Made by a program: the position numbers and the translations under genes
Shown: piece after piece, positions 17,004-25,095 of the stretch
Numbering within the stretch: position 1 is the stretch's first letter
Layout of the letters: each line of letters opens with the position of its first letter
Assembly: GCF_900475285.1 (NCBI RefSeq)
Contig: NZ_LS483370.1
Span: forward strand, 4,602,001-4,666,000
Length of the DNA stretch: 64,000 bases
Direction of reading: 5' to 3'
Source of the DNA: Pseudomonas taetrolens
GTDB lineage: Bacteria; Pseudomonadota; Gammaproteobacteria; Pseudomonadales; Pseudomonadaceae
Notes under the pieces: model-generated
The model's database searches: none
Seen by the model: only the letters and a program-made list of their open reading frames with translations
Told to the model about the DNA's origin: nothing

Positions 17004-17692
17004 TGGAGTGGGAAATCATCCTCAAGTGGATGCCCAAGCTGATTCAGGGCGCGACCCTGACGCTGGAGCTGACGGCCATCTCGGTTCTCGCCGGTCTGAT
17101 TGTGGCGATTCCGCTGGGCATCGCCCGTTCGTCCAGGCTGTGGTACGTGCGTGCACTGCCTTATGCCTACATCTTTTTCTTCCGGGGCACGCCCCTGCTG
17201 ATTCAGCTGTTCCTGGTGTATTACGGCCTGGCGCAATTCGACATGGTGCGTGAAAGCGTATTGTGGCCTTATCTGCGCAGCCCGTTCTGGTGCGCCATCA
17301 TCACCATGACCCTGCACACGGCGGCCTATATTGCCGAGATTCTGCGCGGCGCAATCCAAGCCATCCCACCGGGTGAAATCGAAGCCGCACGTGCCCTGGG
17401 CATGTCTCGCTTCAAAACCCTGGTGCACATCGTCATGCCACGTGCCACGCGCATCGGCCTGCCGGCCTACAGCAACGAAGTGATCCTGATGCTCAAGGCC
17501 AGCTCGCTGGCGAGTACCGTGACCTTGCTGGAACTGACCGGCATGACCCGCACCATCATTGCCCGCAACTACCTGACGGTGGACATGTTCCTGACCGCCG
17601 GGATGATCTACCTGGTGATGTCATTCGTACTGATTCAGGGCTTCAAACTGCTGGAGCGCTGGTTGCGCGTCGATGCCTGCCAAGGGCGCTAA
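17003..17692 (+). CDS. amino acid ABC transporter permease (HisM type)
   Basis: A 229-residue second permease, partner of the HisQ-type protein in the heterodimeric channel. It begins MEWEIILKWMPKLIQGATLT, has helices at about 20-45, 55-80, 95-115, 150-170 and 190-215, and the EAA loop EIEAARALGMSRFKTLVHIVMP. RGTPLLIQLFLVYYGLAQ is the HisM/GlnP hallmark. AGGAGG lies five bases upstream of the ATG, a strong site given the one-base overlap with the HisQ stop. Its 3' end overlaps the methyltransferase gene by 20 bases. Confidence 0.92.
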   Translation: MEWEIILKWMPKLIQGATLTLELTAISVLAGLIVAIPLGIARSSRLWYVRALPYAYIFFFRGTPLLIQLFLVYYGLAQFDMVRESVLWPYLRSPFWCAIITMTLHTAAYIAEILRGAIQAIPPGEIEAARALGMSRFKTLVHIVMPRATRIGLPAYSNEVILMLKASSLASTVTLLELTGMTRTIIARNYLTVDMFLTAGMIYLVMSFVLIQGFKLLERWLRVDACQGR

Positions 17693-18905
17693 ACCTCACG
17701 TGCTGCGTGGCGAGGCTCTGCTCGCCCGCTTCCAGGCACTGGACGCCTTTCTGCATGAACACCAGCACCTGTGGCGCCCACGGCCCTTCACTCATCTGAA
17801 TGTGCCGTGGGAAGCGCAGCACCCCGAACTGGCGCAGTGGTTGCGCCAGCGTTCGCTGCAAGACGCCGAAACCAGCCACAACCATCCCCAGCACGTGCCC
17901 GCCCCTGCGCCATTCCCCGAACTGGCCACCACTTCCTGCACCCTGAGTTCGGTTGACCGGCTGGCGACACAGGTGCTTGCGCCCGCTAACCAGCGCTTGC
18001 AGGTGGACGTGCCGGGCCGAAAATGGCAACAGATTGAAGCCTTTGCCCAAAGCCTGACCTTCAAGCAAGCACCTGCCCACTGGCTGGACTGGTGTTCGGG
18101 CAAAGGCCATTTGGGGCGTCGGCTGCTGAGCGCCGGGCAGCAACTGACGTGCCTGGAATATGACCCGGCACTGATCGAATCCGGCCAGGGTCTCAGCCAG
18201 CGCCATCACTTGCCGGCCCGTCATGTTCAGCAGAATGTGCTCGCCCCCGAAGCAGCCTTGCACCTCACACCCCGGATGACACCAGTGGCGCTGCATGCCT
18301 GCGGCGATTTGCATGTCCGTCTGCTGCAACTGGCAAGCGCAGCAGGCTGTGCACAACTTGCCATATCGCCCTGCTGCTACAACCGTATCAGTGCGTCGCA
18401 CTATCAGGCGTTATCCACAGCCGCCACAGCATCAGGCTTGCAGCTGTCGCAGGAAGACCTGAGCCTGCCCATGAGTGAAACCGTGACCGCTGGCAGCCGC
18501 GTGCGGCGCCAGCGCGACGAATCGATGGCGCGGCGGCTGGGCTTTGATGTGTGGCAACGCCAGCGCCGTCAGTGCGATGAGTACTTATCCACACCCTCGC
18601 TGCCCGGCGCCTGGCTGAACAAGCCGTTTGCCGAGTACTGTGAAGACCTGGCAGCGCTGAAGAACTTATCCACAACCGGCGCTGAAGACTGGCCCGTCCT
18701 AGAAGCGGCAGGTTGGGCGCGCCTGGCCCAGGTGCGCAATCTGGAGCTGGTACGCGGCCTTTTCCGTCGCCCGCTGGAACTGTGGCTGGTTCTGGATCGG
18801 GCGCTGTTTATGGTGGAGAACGGCTATGAGGTTGAGATTGGCGAGTTCTGCGACAGCCATCTGACGCCGCGCAATCTGATGTTGATCGCGCAGCGTTGTG
18901 GATAA
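17673..18905 (+). CDS. SAM-dependent methyltransferase (Methyltransf_32-like)
   Basis: A 410-residue cytoplasmic protein. Residues 115-260 form a Rossmann methyltransferase core: WLDWCSGKGHLGRRLL (138-153) is motif I, LTCLEYDPALIESG follows, and ALHACGDLHVRLLQLA with ISPCCYNRI (about 230-238) is the PCC(Y) block of the Methyltransf_32/GSTCD-like group. That group includes suspected tRNA or RNA methyltransferases, but no substrate is established to my knowledge. It overlaps the permease gene by 20 bases, so it belongs to the same transcript. Three rare TTA leucine codons each begin a perfect TTATCCACA, and a fourth copy, inverted, overlaps the stop codon. Confidence 0.8.
   Translation: MPAKGAKPHVLRGEALLARFQALDAFLHEHQHLWRPRPFTHLNVPWEAQHPELAQWLRQRSLQDAETSHNHPQHVPAPAPFPELATTSCTLSSVDRLATQVLAPANQRLQVDVPGRKWQQIEAFAQSLTFKQAPAHWLDWCSGKGHLGRRLLSAGQQLTCLEYDPALIESGQGLSQRHHLPARHVQQNVLAPEAALHLTPRMTPVALHACGDLHVRLLQLASAAGCAQLAISPCCYNRISASHYQALSTAATASGLQLSQEDLSLPMSETVTAGSRVRRQRDESMARRLGFDVWQRQRRQCDEYLSTPSLPGAWLNKPFAEYCEDLAALKNLSTTGAEDWPVLEAAGWARLAQVRNLELVRGLFRRPLELWLVLDRALFMVENGYEVEIGEFCDSHLTPRNLMLIAQRCG
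18411..18905. repeat. cluster of four perfect DnaA-box 9-mers
   Basis: TTATCCACA occurs at 18411-18419, 18585-18593 and 18666-18674 on the plus strand. Its complement TGTGGATAA is at 18897-18905, where the last three bases are the stop codon of the methyltransferase gene. The three direct copies are all in the same reading frame (Leu-Ser-Thr). Chance would give about one such 9-mer (both strands) per 130 kb. No AT-rich unwinding region or oriC neighbours (dnaA, dnaN, rpmH) are present, so this is not the origin. A DnaA-binding or titration site is possible. Confidence 0.6.
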
Positions 18906-18917
18906 CTTGAACAACCA

Positions 18918-18950
18918 TTCTCACCCGGGTCTTATCGATCCGGGTGAGGG
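18918..18950. terminator. hairpin between convergent methyltransferase and HIU hydrolase genes
   Basis: Inverted repeat CTCACCCGG (18920-18928) and CCGGGTGAG (18940-18948), extendable by two weaker pairs inward. There is no T-run. It lies between two convergent stops, so it probably marks both transcript ends. Confidence 0.5.
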
Positions 18951-18956
18951 AGCGCT

Positions 18957-19367
18957 CTACGACCCGCGATACGTCGAGAAGCCGTAAGGGCTGAGCAGCA
19001 GCGGAATGTGGTAGTGCTGACCGGCGTTTTTCACTTCAAAAATCACCGGTATTTCCGGGAAGAACGTCTCGCGGCCAGCGCTCTTGAAGTATTCACCGGT
19101 TTTAAACACCACCCGATACTGACCCGCCTCAAAGGTTTGCCTCGCCGGAAACAGTTCGCCGATACGCCCCTGTTCATTGGTCACGCCCTGCGCCAGCGGT
19201 TGCCAGTCTTGACCCACATGCTTTTCCAGCGTGACATTGACGCCCGGTGATGGCAGACCGTTTTCCAGGTTGAGTACATGCACGCTCAAAGGGTTGCCAG
19301 CCCCCAGTGTCAGGCTCGACAAGGCGCTCAGGCTCATAGCCAGCACCGTCATTTGCAAAGCTTTCAT
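18957..19367 (-). CDS. hiuH: 5-hydroxyisourate hydrolase, exported (transthyretin-like)
   Basis: A 136-residue transthyretin-related protein that hydrolyses 5-hydroxyisourate, the product of urate oxidation. Residues 1-22 are a signal peptide (MKALQMTVLAMSLSALSSLT), so this is the periplasmic form, like E. coli YedX. The mature part has NPLSVHVLNLENGLPSPGV with the active-site His, an NEQGRIGELFPA block carrying the Arg, and the signature C-terminus PLLLSPYGFSTYRGS. No urate oxidase or OHCU decarboxylase is nearby, so it is not in a purine operon. It follows the HbpS-like gene by 36 bases on the same strand and faces a two-component system, as yedX does in E. coli (hprRS). Confidence 0.93.
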   Translation of the reverse strand: MKALQMTVLAMSLSALSSLTLGAGNPLSVHVLNLENGLPSPGVNVTLEKHVGQDWQPLAQGVTNEQGRIGELFPARQTFEAGQYRVVFKTGEYFKSAGRETFFPEIPVIFEVKNAGQHYHIPLLLSPYGFSTYRGS

Positions 19368-19403
19368 CGGTCATCCTTTAGTCATGGTTAAAAAACAATC
19401 AAC

Positions 19404-19883
19404 TCAGCGTTGAATGGTCAGGCCGATCTGTTTCGCCGCTTTTAGCGCGCAGGCTTCGTCTTGCTCAGCCCCTCCAGCACCCGCCCCCCCCATCGCGCCG
19501 ACCAGTTCACCCTCGGCAAACAACGGCACACCACCGCCCAGCAGCAACAACTCAGCGATGGAATTGAGGTTGTTCGCTTCAGCATTGGCTCGCGCACGTT
19601 CGGCAAACAAACGGGTCGGGGTTTTGGTCGAAAGCGCGGTATAGGCTTTGCGTTGGCTGGCCAGCAGGTTGTGCGGGCCAACACCCTCCGGGCGCATCGC
19701 TATCAGCACATTGCCACCGCGATCGAGCACGCTCAGCGCGCCGGTGCAATGCATGAGCGTGGCGTCAGCCAGTTGGCGGGCGATGGCCAGATCCAGGTCG
19801 GCATGACGCGCCAGATTCGGTGCTGCCAGGGCGGTGCCGGCAACACCTACGGCAGTCCACAACAACAAGGTTTTCAGCATCAT
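19404..19883 (-). CDS. exported HbpS/GlcG-like protein (DUF336)
   Basis: A 159-residue protein with a signal peptide (MMLKTLLLWTAVGVAGTALA, cleavage before APNLARH), so periplasmic or secreted. The mature part is the GlcG/HbpS fold: DLDLAIARQLADATLMHCTG, SVLDRGGNVLIAMRPEGVGP and AELLLLGGGVPLFAEGELVGAMGGAG, the conserved core. Some relatives bind haem; in Streptomyces HbpS is an extracellular partner of the SenS/SenR two-component system. Here it forms a unit with hiuH and is divergent from a two-component system, sharing its control region. AGGAG lies seven bases before the ATG at 19883. Haem or small-ligand binding is inferred from family only. Confidence 0.85.
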   Translation of the reverse strand: MMLKTLLLWTAVGVAGTALAAPNLARHADLDLAIARQLADATLMHCTGALSVLDRGGNVLIAMRPEGVGPHNLLASQRKAYTALSTKTPTRLFAERARANAEANNLNSIAELLLLGGGVPLFAEGELVGAMGGAGAGGAEQDEACALKAAKQIGLTIQR

Positions 19884-19947
19884 GGGCTAGCTCCTGTAGG
19901 AATGAGCCCACCTTAACCAACGACCTCCGTCAGAACCCCGTCAGTTG

Positions 19948-19965
19948 CATTACAAGTTTGTAATA
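19948..19965. promoter_or_regulatory. HprR/CusR-like operator dyad between divergent units
   Basis: CATTACAAGTTTGTAATA holds a perfect inverted repeat ATTACAA-GT-TTGTAAT (19949-19964). This matches, from memory, the E. coli HprR box form CATTACAA-N2-TTGTAATG. It lies 64 bases upstream of the HbpS-like start and 53 bases upstream of the response-regulator start, well placed for divergent control and autoregulation. Confidence 0.75.
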
Positions 19966-20018
19966 GGCAACGCCCCCGAAGGCGCCTAGCCTGTGCTAAC
20001 GATTGATCGAGGTGTGCG

Positions 20019-20693
20019 ATGCGTTTGTTAGTGGTTGAAGATGAAGCCAAGACGGCAGATTTCCTGGCCAAAGGCCTTCAAGAATCAGGCTTTGCGGTGG
20101 ATGTGGCACTGAACGGGCTGGACGGCCGTTACTTTGTCGAGCAGCAGGAATACGACCTGATCATCCTCGACGTGATGCTGCCGGGGCTCAATGGCTGGCA
20201 ACTATTGCAATTGATTCGCCAACGCGGCGCCACGCCCGTACTGTTTTTGACCGCCAAGGACGCTATCGAAGACCGCGTGCGCGGCCTTGAACTGGGCGCC
20301 GACGATTATCTGCTCAAGCCCTTTGCCTTTGCCGAGTTGCTCGCCCGGGTACGCACCTTGCTGCGCCGTGGCCCCATGCGCGAGGCCGAGTCGTATGCCA
20401 TCGCCGACCTTGAAATCGACGTGCTGCGCCGCCGCGTCAGCCGGGGCGGGCAACGCATCAGCCTGACCAACAAAGAATTTTCGCTTCTGCAACTGCTGGC
20501 CAGCCGTCAAGGCGAAGTCTTGTCGCGCACCTTGATCGCGTCCCAGGTCTGGAACCTCAATTTCGACAGCGACACCAATATGGTCGAAGTCGCCGTGCGT
20601 CGCTTGCGCGCCAAGGTCGACGATCCCTACATGCCCAAACTGATCCATACCGTGCGCGGCGTCGGGTATCAGCTGGAAGCACCCGATGAGTAA
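20019..20693 (+). CDS. heavy-metal/redox-type response regulator (HprR/CopR-like)
   Basis: A 224-residue OmpR-family regulator. Receiver domain residues 1-115: acidic pair in VVEDEAK, phosphoacceptor Asp51 in [13 protein letters not shown], the switch Thr/Ser in FLTAKD, and Lys in [13 protein letters not shown]. The winged-helix DNA-binding domain (about 125-220) contains [21 protein letters not shown] and [18 protein letters not shown], highly conserved in CusR/CopR/HprR. It overlaps the kinase start by eight bases. The neighbouring hiuH gene and the ATTACAA dyad favour an HprR-like peroxide/HOCl or copper role over a general metal regulator. The assignment rests on context. Confidence 0.9.
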   Translation: MRLLVVEDEAKTADFLAKGLQESGFAVDVALNGLDGRYFVEQQEYDLIILDVMLPGLNGWQLLQLIRQRGATPVLFLTAKDAIEDRVRGLELGADDYLLKPFAFAELLARVRTLLRRGPMREAESYAIADLEIDVLRRRVSRGGQRISLTNKEFSLLQLLASRQGEVLSRTLIASQVWNLNFDSDTNMVEVAVRRLRAKVDDPYMPKLIHTVRGVGYQLEAPDE

Positions 20694-22119
20694 GTCCATT
20701 GCCTGGCGCCTGGCGCTGGCAATTGCTTTGACCTGCGCATTGGTGATGAGTCTGATCGGGGTGTTTCTGTATCGCTCATTGGCCTCCGAACTGGCATGGC
20801 GTGACGATCAGGCTCTGCTGGGGCGCCTTGAGCAGGTACGCGCCCTGTTGCATGACAGCGACAGCCTCGAAGCCCTGCAAGAACGCCCACGGTTGTATCA
20901 AAACATGCTGGGCAACCTGGACAGCGTGTTGCTGGTCAAGCGTGAGGACGGCAGCCCGTTGATTGCGATTAATCCGCACCAACAAGCCTTGCCGGACGTA
21001 CCACCGATTGCTCAAGCACGGGCACCACAACGCACCGATATCAAAACGGTAGGCGCGACAGTGCTGCTGGCAGGTATGGCGCAAGGCCCGGCAGGGGAAA
21101 CCTTGAGCGTCACGGTGGGCAAGCGTCTTGATGAGCGTGAGCAAATGCTCGCCAGCTATCGCATCCGTTTGTATGGCGCTGTGGGATTCGGTGCATTGAT
21201 GGCTTTCGGCCTTGGCCTGCTGCTGTTGCGTCGCGGTCTCACGCCTCTGCGTGACCTGGCCCGGGCCATGGCCGGTATCGACCCGCGCAGCCTCGACCAA
21301 CGCATGAGCGCCGACCACGTACCGGCCGAACTCAAAGAACCCGTGCAGGCACTCAACGCCATGCTCGCACGGCTTGAAGACAGCTTTGCACGGCTGTCGC
21401 AGTTCTCCGCCGACCTGGCCCATGAAATCCGCACGCCGTTGCACAACCTGCTGGGCAGCAACAGCCTGGCCTTGAACCAGTCACGCAGCGCGGCCGAATA
21501 CCAGGAAGTGCTGGCCTCGAATATCGAAGAGTACGAACGCCTCAATCGCATGGCCGAAAACCTGATGTTTCTCGCCCGCGCCGAGCACGGTCAACGCCCC
21601 TTGCAACTGCACGTGCTGGATCTTGGAGAAGTGGGTGAAGGATTGTGTGATTACTTCGAGGCCCTGGCCGAAGACCGCCAGTTACGACTGTACAATCAGC
21701 TCAGCGGCCCCCTGACAGCCGACCTGCAACTGCTGCAACGGGCGCTGGGCAACCTGCTGGCCAACGCCGTGCGCCATGCACAAACCGGCTCGACCGTACG
21801 CCTGCTGCGTCACGACGATGCCGAATATGGCTGGATTGGGGTACACAACCTTGGCCCGGCGATTGACCCGCAACATATCGACAAACTGTTCGACCGCTTT
21901 TACCGGGTCGACCCGTCACGCGCCCAACCCGGTGACTCCGGCGGCCTGGGATTGGCGATCGTGCATTCGATCATGCACTTGCATGGCGGACAGGTACGCG
22001 TGGTGAGCAATGACAGCGGCACACTGTTTGAGCTGGGGTTTGCCCGCAATCCCCCGACTTTTCCGAGGTCCGGAGTCGATACCGTGCCAGCGCAGTCCAG
22101 TGCTCGCACCCAGACTTGA
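20686..22119 (+). CDS. sensor histidine kinase (HprS/CusS-like)
   Basis: A 477-residue inner-membrane kinase. Transmembrane segment 1 spans about residues 9-30 ([20 protein letters not shown]), a periplasmic sensor of some 130 residues follows, and segment 2 is at 164-182 ([18 protein letters not shown]). A HAMP domain follows ([19 protein letters not shown]). The dimerisation H-box is [20 protein letters not shown] with His246. The ATPase domain has N-box [15 protein letters not shown] and G-boxes [18 protein letters not shown]. The periplasmic portion contains several methionines. Redox, hypochlorite or copper sensing is suggested by the HprS resemblance and by two exported neighbours. Confidence 0.9.
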   Translation: MSKSIAWRLALAIALTCALVMSLIGVFLYRSLASELAWRDDQALLGRLEQVRALLHDSDSLEALQERPRLYQNMLGNLDSVLLVKREDGSPLIAINPHQQALPDVPPIAQARAPQRTDIKTVGATVLLAGMAQGPAGETLSVTVGKRLDEREQMLASYRIRLYGAVGFGALMAFGLGLLLLRRGLTPLRDLARAMAGIDPRSLDQRMSADHVPAELKEPVQALNAMLARLEDSFARLSQFSADLAHEIRTPLHNLLGSNSLALNQSRSAAEYQEVLASNIEEYERLNRMAENLMFLARAEHGQRPLQLHVLDLGEVGEGLCDYFEALAEDRQLRLYNQLSGPLTADLQLLQRALGNLLANAVRHAQTGSTVRLLRHDDAEYGWIGVHNLGPAIDPQHIDKLFDRFYRVDPSRAQPGDSGGLGLAIVHSIMHLHGGQVRVVSNDSGTLFELGFARNPPTFPRSGVDTVPAQSSARTQT

Positions 22120-22162
22120 GCGAACACCGGCCAGGATCATGAAAATAGTCAGTTATCAGGGG

Positions 22163-22190
22163 TTTACAAGCCCAAACATCCGCGTATACT
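22163..22190 (+). promoter_or_regulatory. sigma-70 promoter of tRNA-Thr
   Basis: TTTACA (22163-22168) and TATACT (22185-22190) with a 16-base spacer, followed by a C-rich discriminator and the tRNA 13 bases later. Confidence 0.75.
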
Positions 22191-22203
22191 CCTCGCCCAT
22201 AAC

Positions 22204-22279
<76 letters not shown>

Positions 22280-22290
22280 TACGAAACACC

Positions 22291-22324
22291 AAAAAAGGCT
22301 CACCGCAAGGTGGGCCTTTTTTGT
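22291..22324 (+). terminator. Rho-independent terminator after tRNA-Thr
   Basis: A 10-bp stem AAGGCTCACC-GCAA-GGTGGGCCTT (22295-22318, one G-U pair) followed by a T-run. The A-run before the stem may also stop transcripts arriving from the convergent MFS gene. Confidence 0.9.
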
Positions 22325-22404
22325 TTTAAGACTTGCCCCCCTTCCAATACCGTTGCTGCAGCCGTGCTGGAGCGATCAGGCTAAACGTACGGCGTCTGTG
22401 CCGG

Positions 22405-23964
22405 TCACTCGCGGTCGGCTGCGATCAAGGGACTCACCCTCTCTACGGATTGATGGTCATGTGCGCTCACTCGACCGAGTGTTGCGAACACTGCTACTGC
22501 CGTGAGTACGCTGCCAGCACCCAAGATGAAAAGCAGGTGTCGAAACGCGTTGGCGTACTCGTGGCGCAAAAGTTCTGACTGCCCTGGGAGTTGGCTGTTG
22601 GCGTTCTGCAGATCGCCGAGCGCTGCCCGGCTGGATGCTTCCATGATCTGATGCGGTGCAAAACCCGTGGCGGCGTCGAATAGCCCCCATTGAATGAACG
22701 TCGCCAGCAACGCCCCGGCGACGGCGATGGCAATGCCATCGGCGGAAACGCGAACGGCGTTAAAAATCCCTGTGGCCATGCCCGCACGTTCTTTTTCAAC
22801 CACGCTAACGGCCATGCCGTCCATCAGACCCCAAGGCAGGCCAATGCCGATGCCGATCAGCACCATGGGCATTACCGCCTTGCTGACTCCGCCATCCAGC
22901 ACGACACCTAGCCAAAACAGTCCGACTGCCACCAGCATTAGCCCGACCGCCGAGAGCATCCCTGAGGTGTAATGCCGCGCGAGCTGGGCCGCCAGAAACG
23001 GCACAAGCAACAAGGGTGCAGCCAGCGCGATCATCATTTGTCCGGTCTGCAAAGCACTGAGCCCTTCGACTCCGATGAATCGCGCCGGGAGCATGATGAT
23101 GAGGACGACAAAAAAGAATGCAGGGCTTGCTGCCAGGATCTGCACGCCAACAAACCTGGATTGCTTGAATAGCGAAAGGTCGAGCATCGGACTACTGGTT
23201 CGGCGCTCTATCAGAACGAATAGCATGAACAGCAGGATCGCGCCGACGACACTGCCCAAAACGATTGGGCTGGCCCAACCGTCTTCAGGCGCGAGGAGTA
23301 TGCCGTAGGTAAACAAGGTGAGTGCGGCCGTGAAGCTGAGAGCACCGGGCCAATCCATACCCTTGTTAGCCGGGTCTTTAGACTCCGTCGCGCTCACGCA
23401 GACGAGTACGAAGCCCACTACACCTATCAATGCCGTAGCGTGGAACGTCCATTTCCAGCCGGCAGAGTCGACCAGTAACCCGGCAGCCAAGGGGCCGAAG
23501 GCTAATCCAATGCCGAACGTGGTCCCAAGGAGACTGAAAACCCTGGTGCGTTCAGAGCCGTGGAATACCTGGGCGAGAGATGACATGGCGCCGGCGAAAG
23601 CAGCTGCTCCGCCCAACCCCTGTACAAGCCGCAGGATATCGATTTGCACAACCGTGGAGGAGAAGGGAATAGCGAGGGTAGACAATACGAATATGACCAG
23701 TCCCATCAGCCATACGCGCTTGCGTCCGTAGATATCTGTCAGGCTCCCGGCGGCCATCATCGCGCTGCCATACGTCAGGATATAGGCGTTGACGACCCAA
23801 CTGAGCTCGACAGCAGATCCACCCATGGCAGCGCTGATTGAAGACAGAACAACTGCCGGCCCGGTAAAGCAAAGCGGGATAAGAATGCCTGTCAGGCACG
23901 CTGCGAACAGCTGTACCCACGTCAGTAACGGGGGAGCCGTCTGAACGCTGCATGTCGAATTCAT
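22405..23964 (-). CDS. DHA2-type MFS efflux transporter
   Basis: A 519-residue, 14-helix drug:H+ antiporter-2 type pump in the inner membrane. Helix 1 is LFAACLTGILIPLCFTGPAV. The MFS loop is GSLTDIYGRKRVWLMGL, motif C is GTTFGIGLAFGPLAAGLLVD and the DHA2 central segments lie around residues 190-260. The ATG at 23964 has AGGAAA upstream; longer in-frame starts lie in the control region. It is divergent from a LysR gene with a 158-base gap, the usual arrangement of a locally regulated efflux pump. Lower GC and codon choice than the flanks, plus the tRNA-Thr next door, suggest acquisition. Substrate unknown. Confidence 0.88.
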   Translation of the reverse strand: MNSTCSVQTAPPLLTWVQLFAACLTGILIPLCFTGPAVVLSSISAAMGGSAVELSWVVNAYILTYGSAMMAAGSLTDIYGRKRVWLMGLVIFVLSTLAIPFSSTVVQIDILRLVQGLGGAAAFAGAMSSLAQVFHGSERTRVFSLLGTTFGIGLAFGPLAAGLLVDSAGWKWTFHATALIGVVGFVLVCVSATESKDPANKGMDWPGALSFTAALTLFTYGILLAPEDGWASPIVLGSVVGAILLFMLFVLIERRTSSPMLDLSLFKQSRFVGVQILAASPAFFFVVLIIMLPARFIGVEGLSALQTGQMMIALAAPLLLVPFLAAQLARHYTSGMLSAVGLMLVAVGLFWLGVVLDGGVSKAVMPMVLIGIGIGLPWGLMDGMAVSVVEKERAGMATGIFNAVRVSADGIAIAVAGALLATFIQWGLFDAATGFAPHQIMEASSRAALGDLQNANSQLPGQSELLRHEYANAFRHLLFILGAGSVLTAVAVFATLGRVSAHDHQSVERVSPLIAADRE

Positions 23965-24080
23965 CTGAATGTTTTCCTGATTGATGTGCGCAGGTGTCGC
24001 TTCACAGCGCACGGTTGTCCGCAGTGATCGGCACATCGAGAGGTTAGGGCTTACGTCCGCAAACAAAAACAGGCATATAA

Positions 24081-24095
24081 TCCGAACATATCGGA
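24081..24095. promoter_or_regulatory. candidate LysR operator
   Basis: TCCGAACATATCGGA is a perfect 5-bp inverted repeat (TCCGA/TCGGA) around five bases, centred between the divergent efflux and LysR genes and 28 bases before the LysR start. A site here would let the LysR protein control both genes. Confidence 0.5.
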
Positions 24096-24122
24096 CGCTG
24101 GTGTCCGCAGTGAGGGCAGCCC

Positions 24123-25022
24123 TTGGAATCGCTTGGCAGCATTTCACTCTTCGTATTGGTGGCTGAAACCCGAAGCTTCACAGAAGCCGGGAAACGATTA
24201 GGTATTTCCTCCTCTGGCGTCGGTAAAAGCATTGCCAGGCTGGAGGAGAAGCTCGGTGTACGCCTGTTCCAGCGCAACACCCGCAGTATTGCCCTGACGT
24301 TGGAAGGCTCACTGTTTCTTGAGCGGTGCCGACGGATACTTGCGGAGCTTGAAGCCGCCGAAATGGAGCTAAGCAATACCCGCGAGCAACCGAGGGGGAA
24401 ATTGCGAATCAGCTTGCCTCTCGTCAGCAGCCTGGTGATGCCCGTCATCATTCAATTCATGCGCGCCTACCCCGAAATAGAACTCGATATCGATTTCTCT
24501 GATCGAATGGTCGACGTTATTGAGGAAGGCTTCGATGCTGTATTGCGGACAGGTGAGCCGGGTGATTCGCGTTTGATTTCTAAAAGGCTGGGGAGCTTTC
24601 AGCTCCAGATTGTGGCGTCTCCAGACTATCTCGCACAGCACGGTGTACCCAAACGGCCGTCGGATCTCTCTGCACACTCATGTTTATTGCACAAGTTTCC
24701 TTCGACAGGGAAAGTCGAGCCTTGGCCGCTGCGCATTGAGACTGCAGAGCCGGATTTCGAGCTGCCTCAGACCCTGGTGTGCAACACCACCGAAGTGATT
24801 GTCGATGTGGCGTGTTCAGGTTTGGGAATGGCTTGCCTGCCTGACTTCATGACGGCTAACGCCATCAAGAACCAGCAACTGGTTCAGGTGTTAGCTGACT
24901 ATACGGTTCACACCGGCGTGTTCAGACTTTTGTGGCCCTCCAGCAAACATCTTTCTCTGAGACTGCGGACCTTTATCGATTTTATGCACAGCCAGCTATT
25001 CGTTAGCGACCGGCCCAGTTAG
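24123..25022 (+). CDS. LysR family regulator, TTG start
   Basis: A 299-residue regulator divergent from the DHA2 pump it probably controls. The winged helix is residues 1-60: SISLFVLVAETRSFTEAGKR, LGISSSGVGKSIARLEEKLG, VRLFQRNTRSIALTLEG. The effector domain (about 90-290) starts GKLRISLPLVSSLVMPVI and keeps the DAVLRTGEPGDSRL block of the LTTR subgroup that includes AaeR/DsdC-like "PBP2_CrgA" proteins. The start is TTG at 24123 with GAGGG six bases upstream; an in-frame stop at 24111 excludes anything longer. Repressor or activator status is not readable. Confidence 0.88.
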   Translation: MESLGSISLFVLVAETRSFTEAGKRLGISSSGVGKSIARLEEKLGVRLFQRNTRSIALTLEGSLFLERCRRILAELEAAEMELSNTREQPRGKLRISLPLVSSLVMPVIIQFMRAYPEIELDIDFSDRMVDVIEEGFDAVLRTGEPGDSRLISKRLGSFQLQIVASPDYLAQHGVPKRPSDLSAHSCLLHKFPSTGKVEPWPLRIETAEPDFELPQTLVCNTTEVIVDVACSGLGMACLPDFMTANAIKNQQLVQVLADYTVHTGVFRLLWPSSKHLSLRLRTFIDFMHSQLFVSDRPS

Positions 25023-25059
25023 AAAACCCCCTTGCATAAAAATGCCATCATCACAATAA

Positions 25060-25074
25060 TGCGATCGATTACCA
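25060..25074. promoter_or_regulatory. weak Fur-box candidate before the ECF sigma gene
   Basis: TGCGATCGATTACCA matches 9 of 15 positions of the Fur 7-1-7 core (TGATAATCATTATCA), 21 bases upstream of the sigma-factor start. Fur control is expected for FecI-type genes, but the match is modest. Confidence 0.35.
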
Positions 25075-25095
25075 TTTACGCATGGTGGCATTATC

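Noticed and set aside
18411..18905. Chromosomal replication origin
   Set aside because: DnaA boxes are present but there is no AT-rich unwinding element and none of the pseudomonad oriC neighbours (dnaA, dnaN, gyrB, rpmH).
24123..25022. Start of the LysR gene at an upstream GTG
   Set aside because: An in-frame TGA at 24111 lies between; only the TTG at 24123 gives the full helix-turn-helix.
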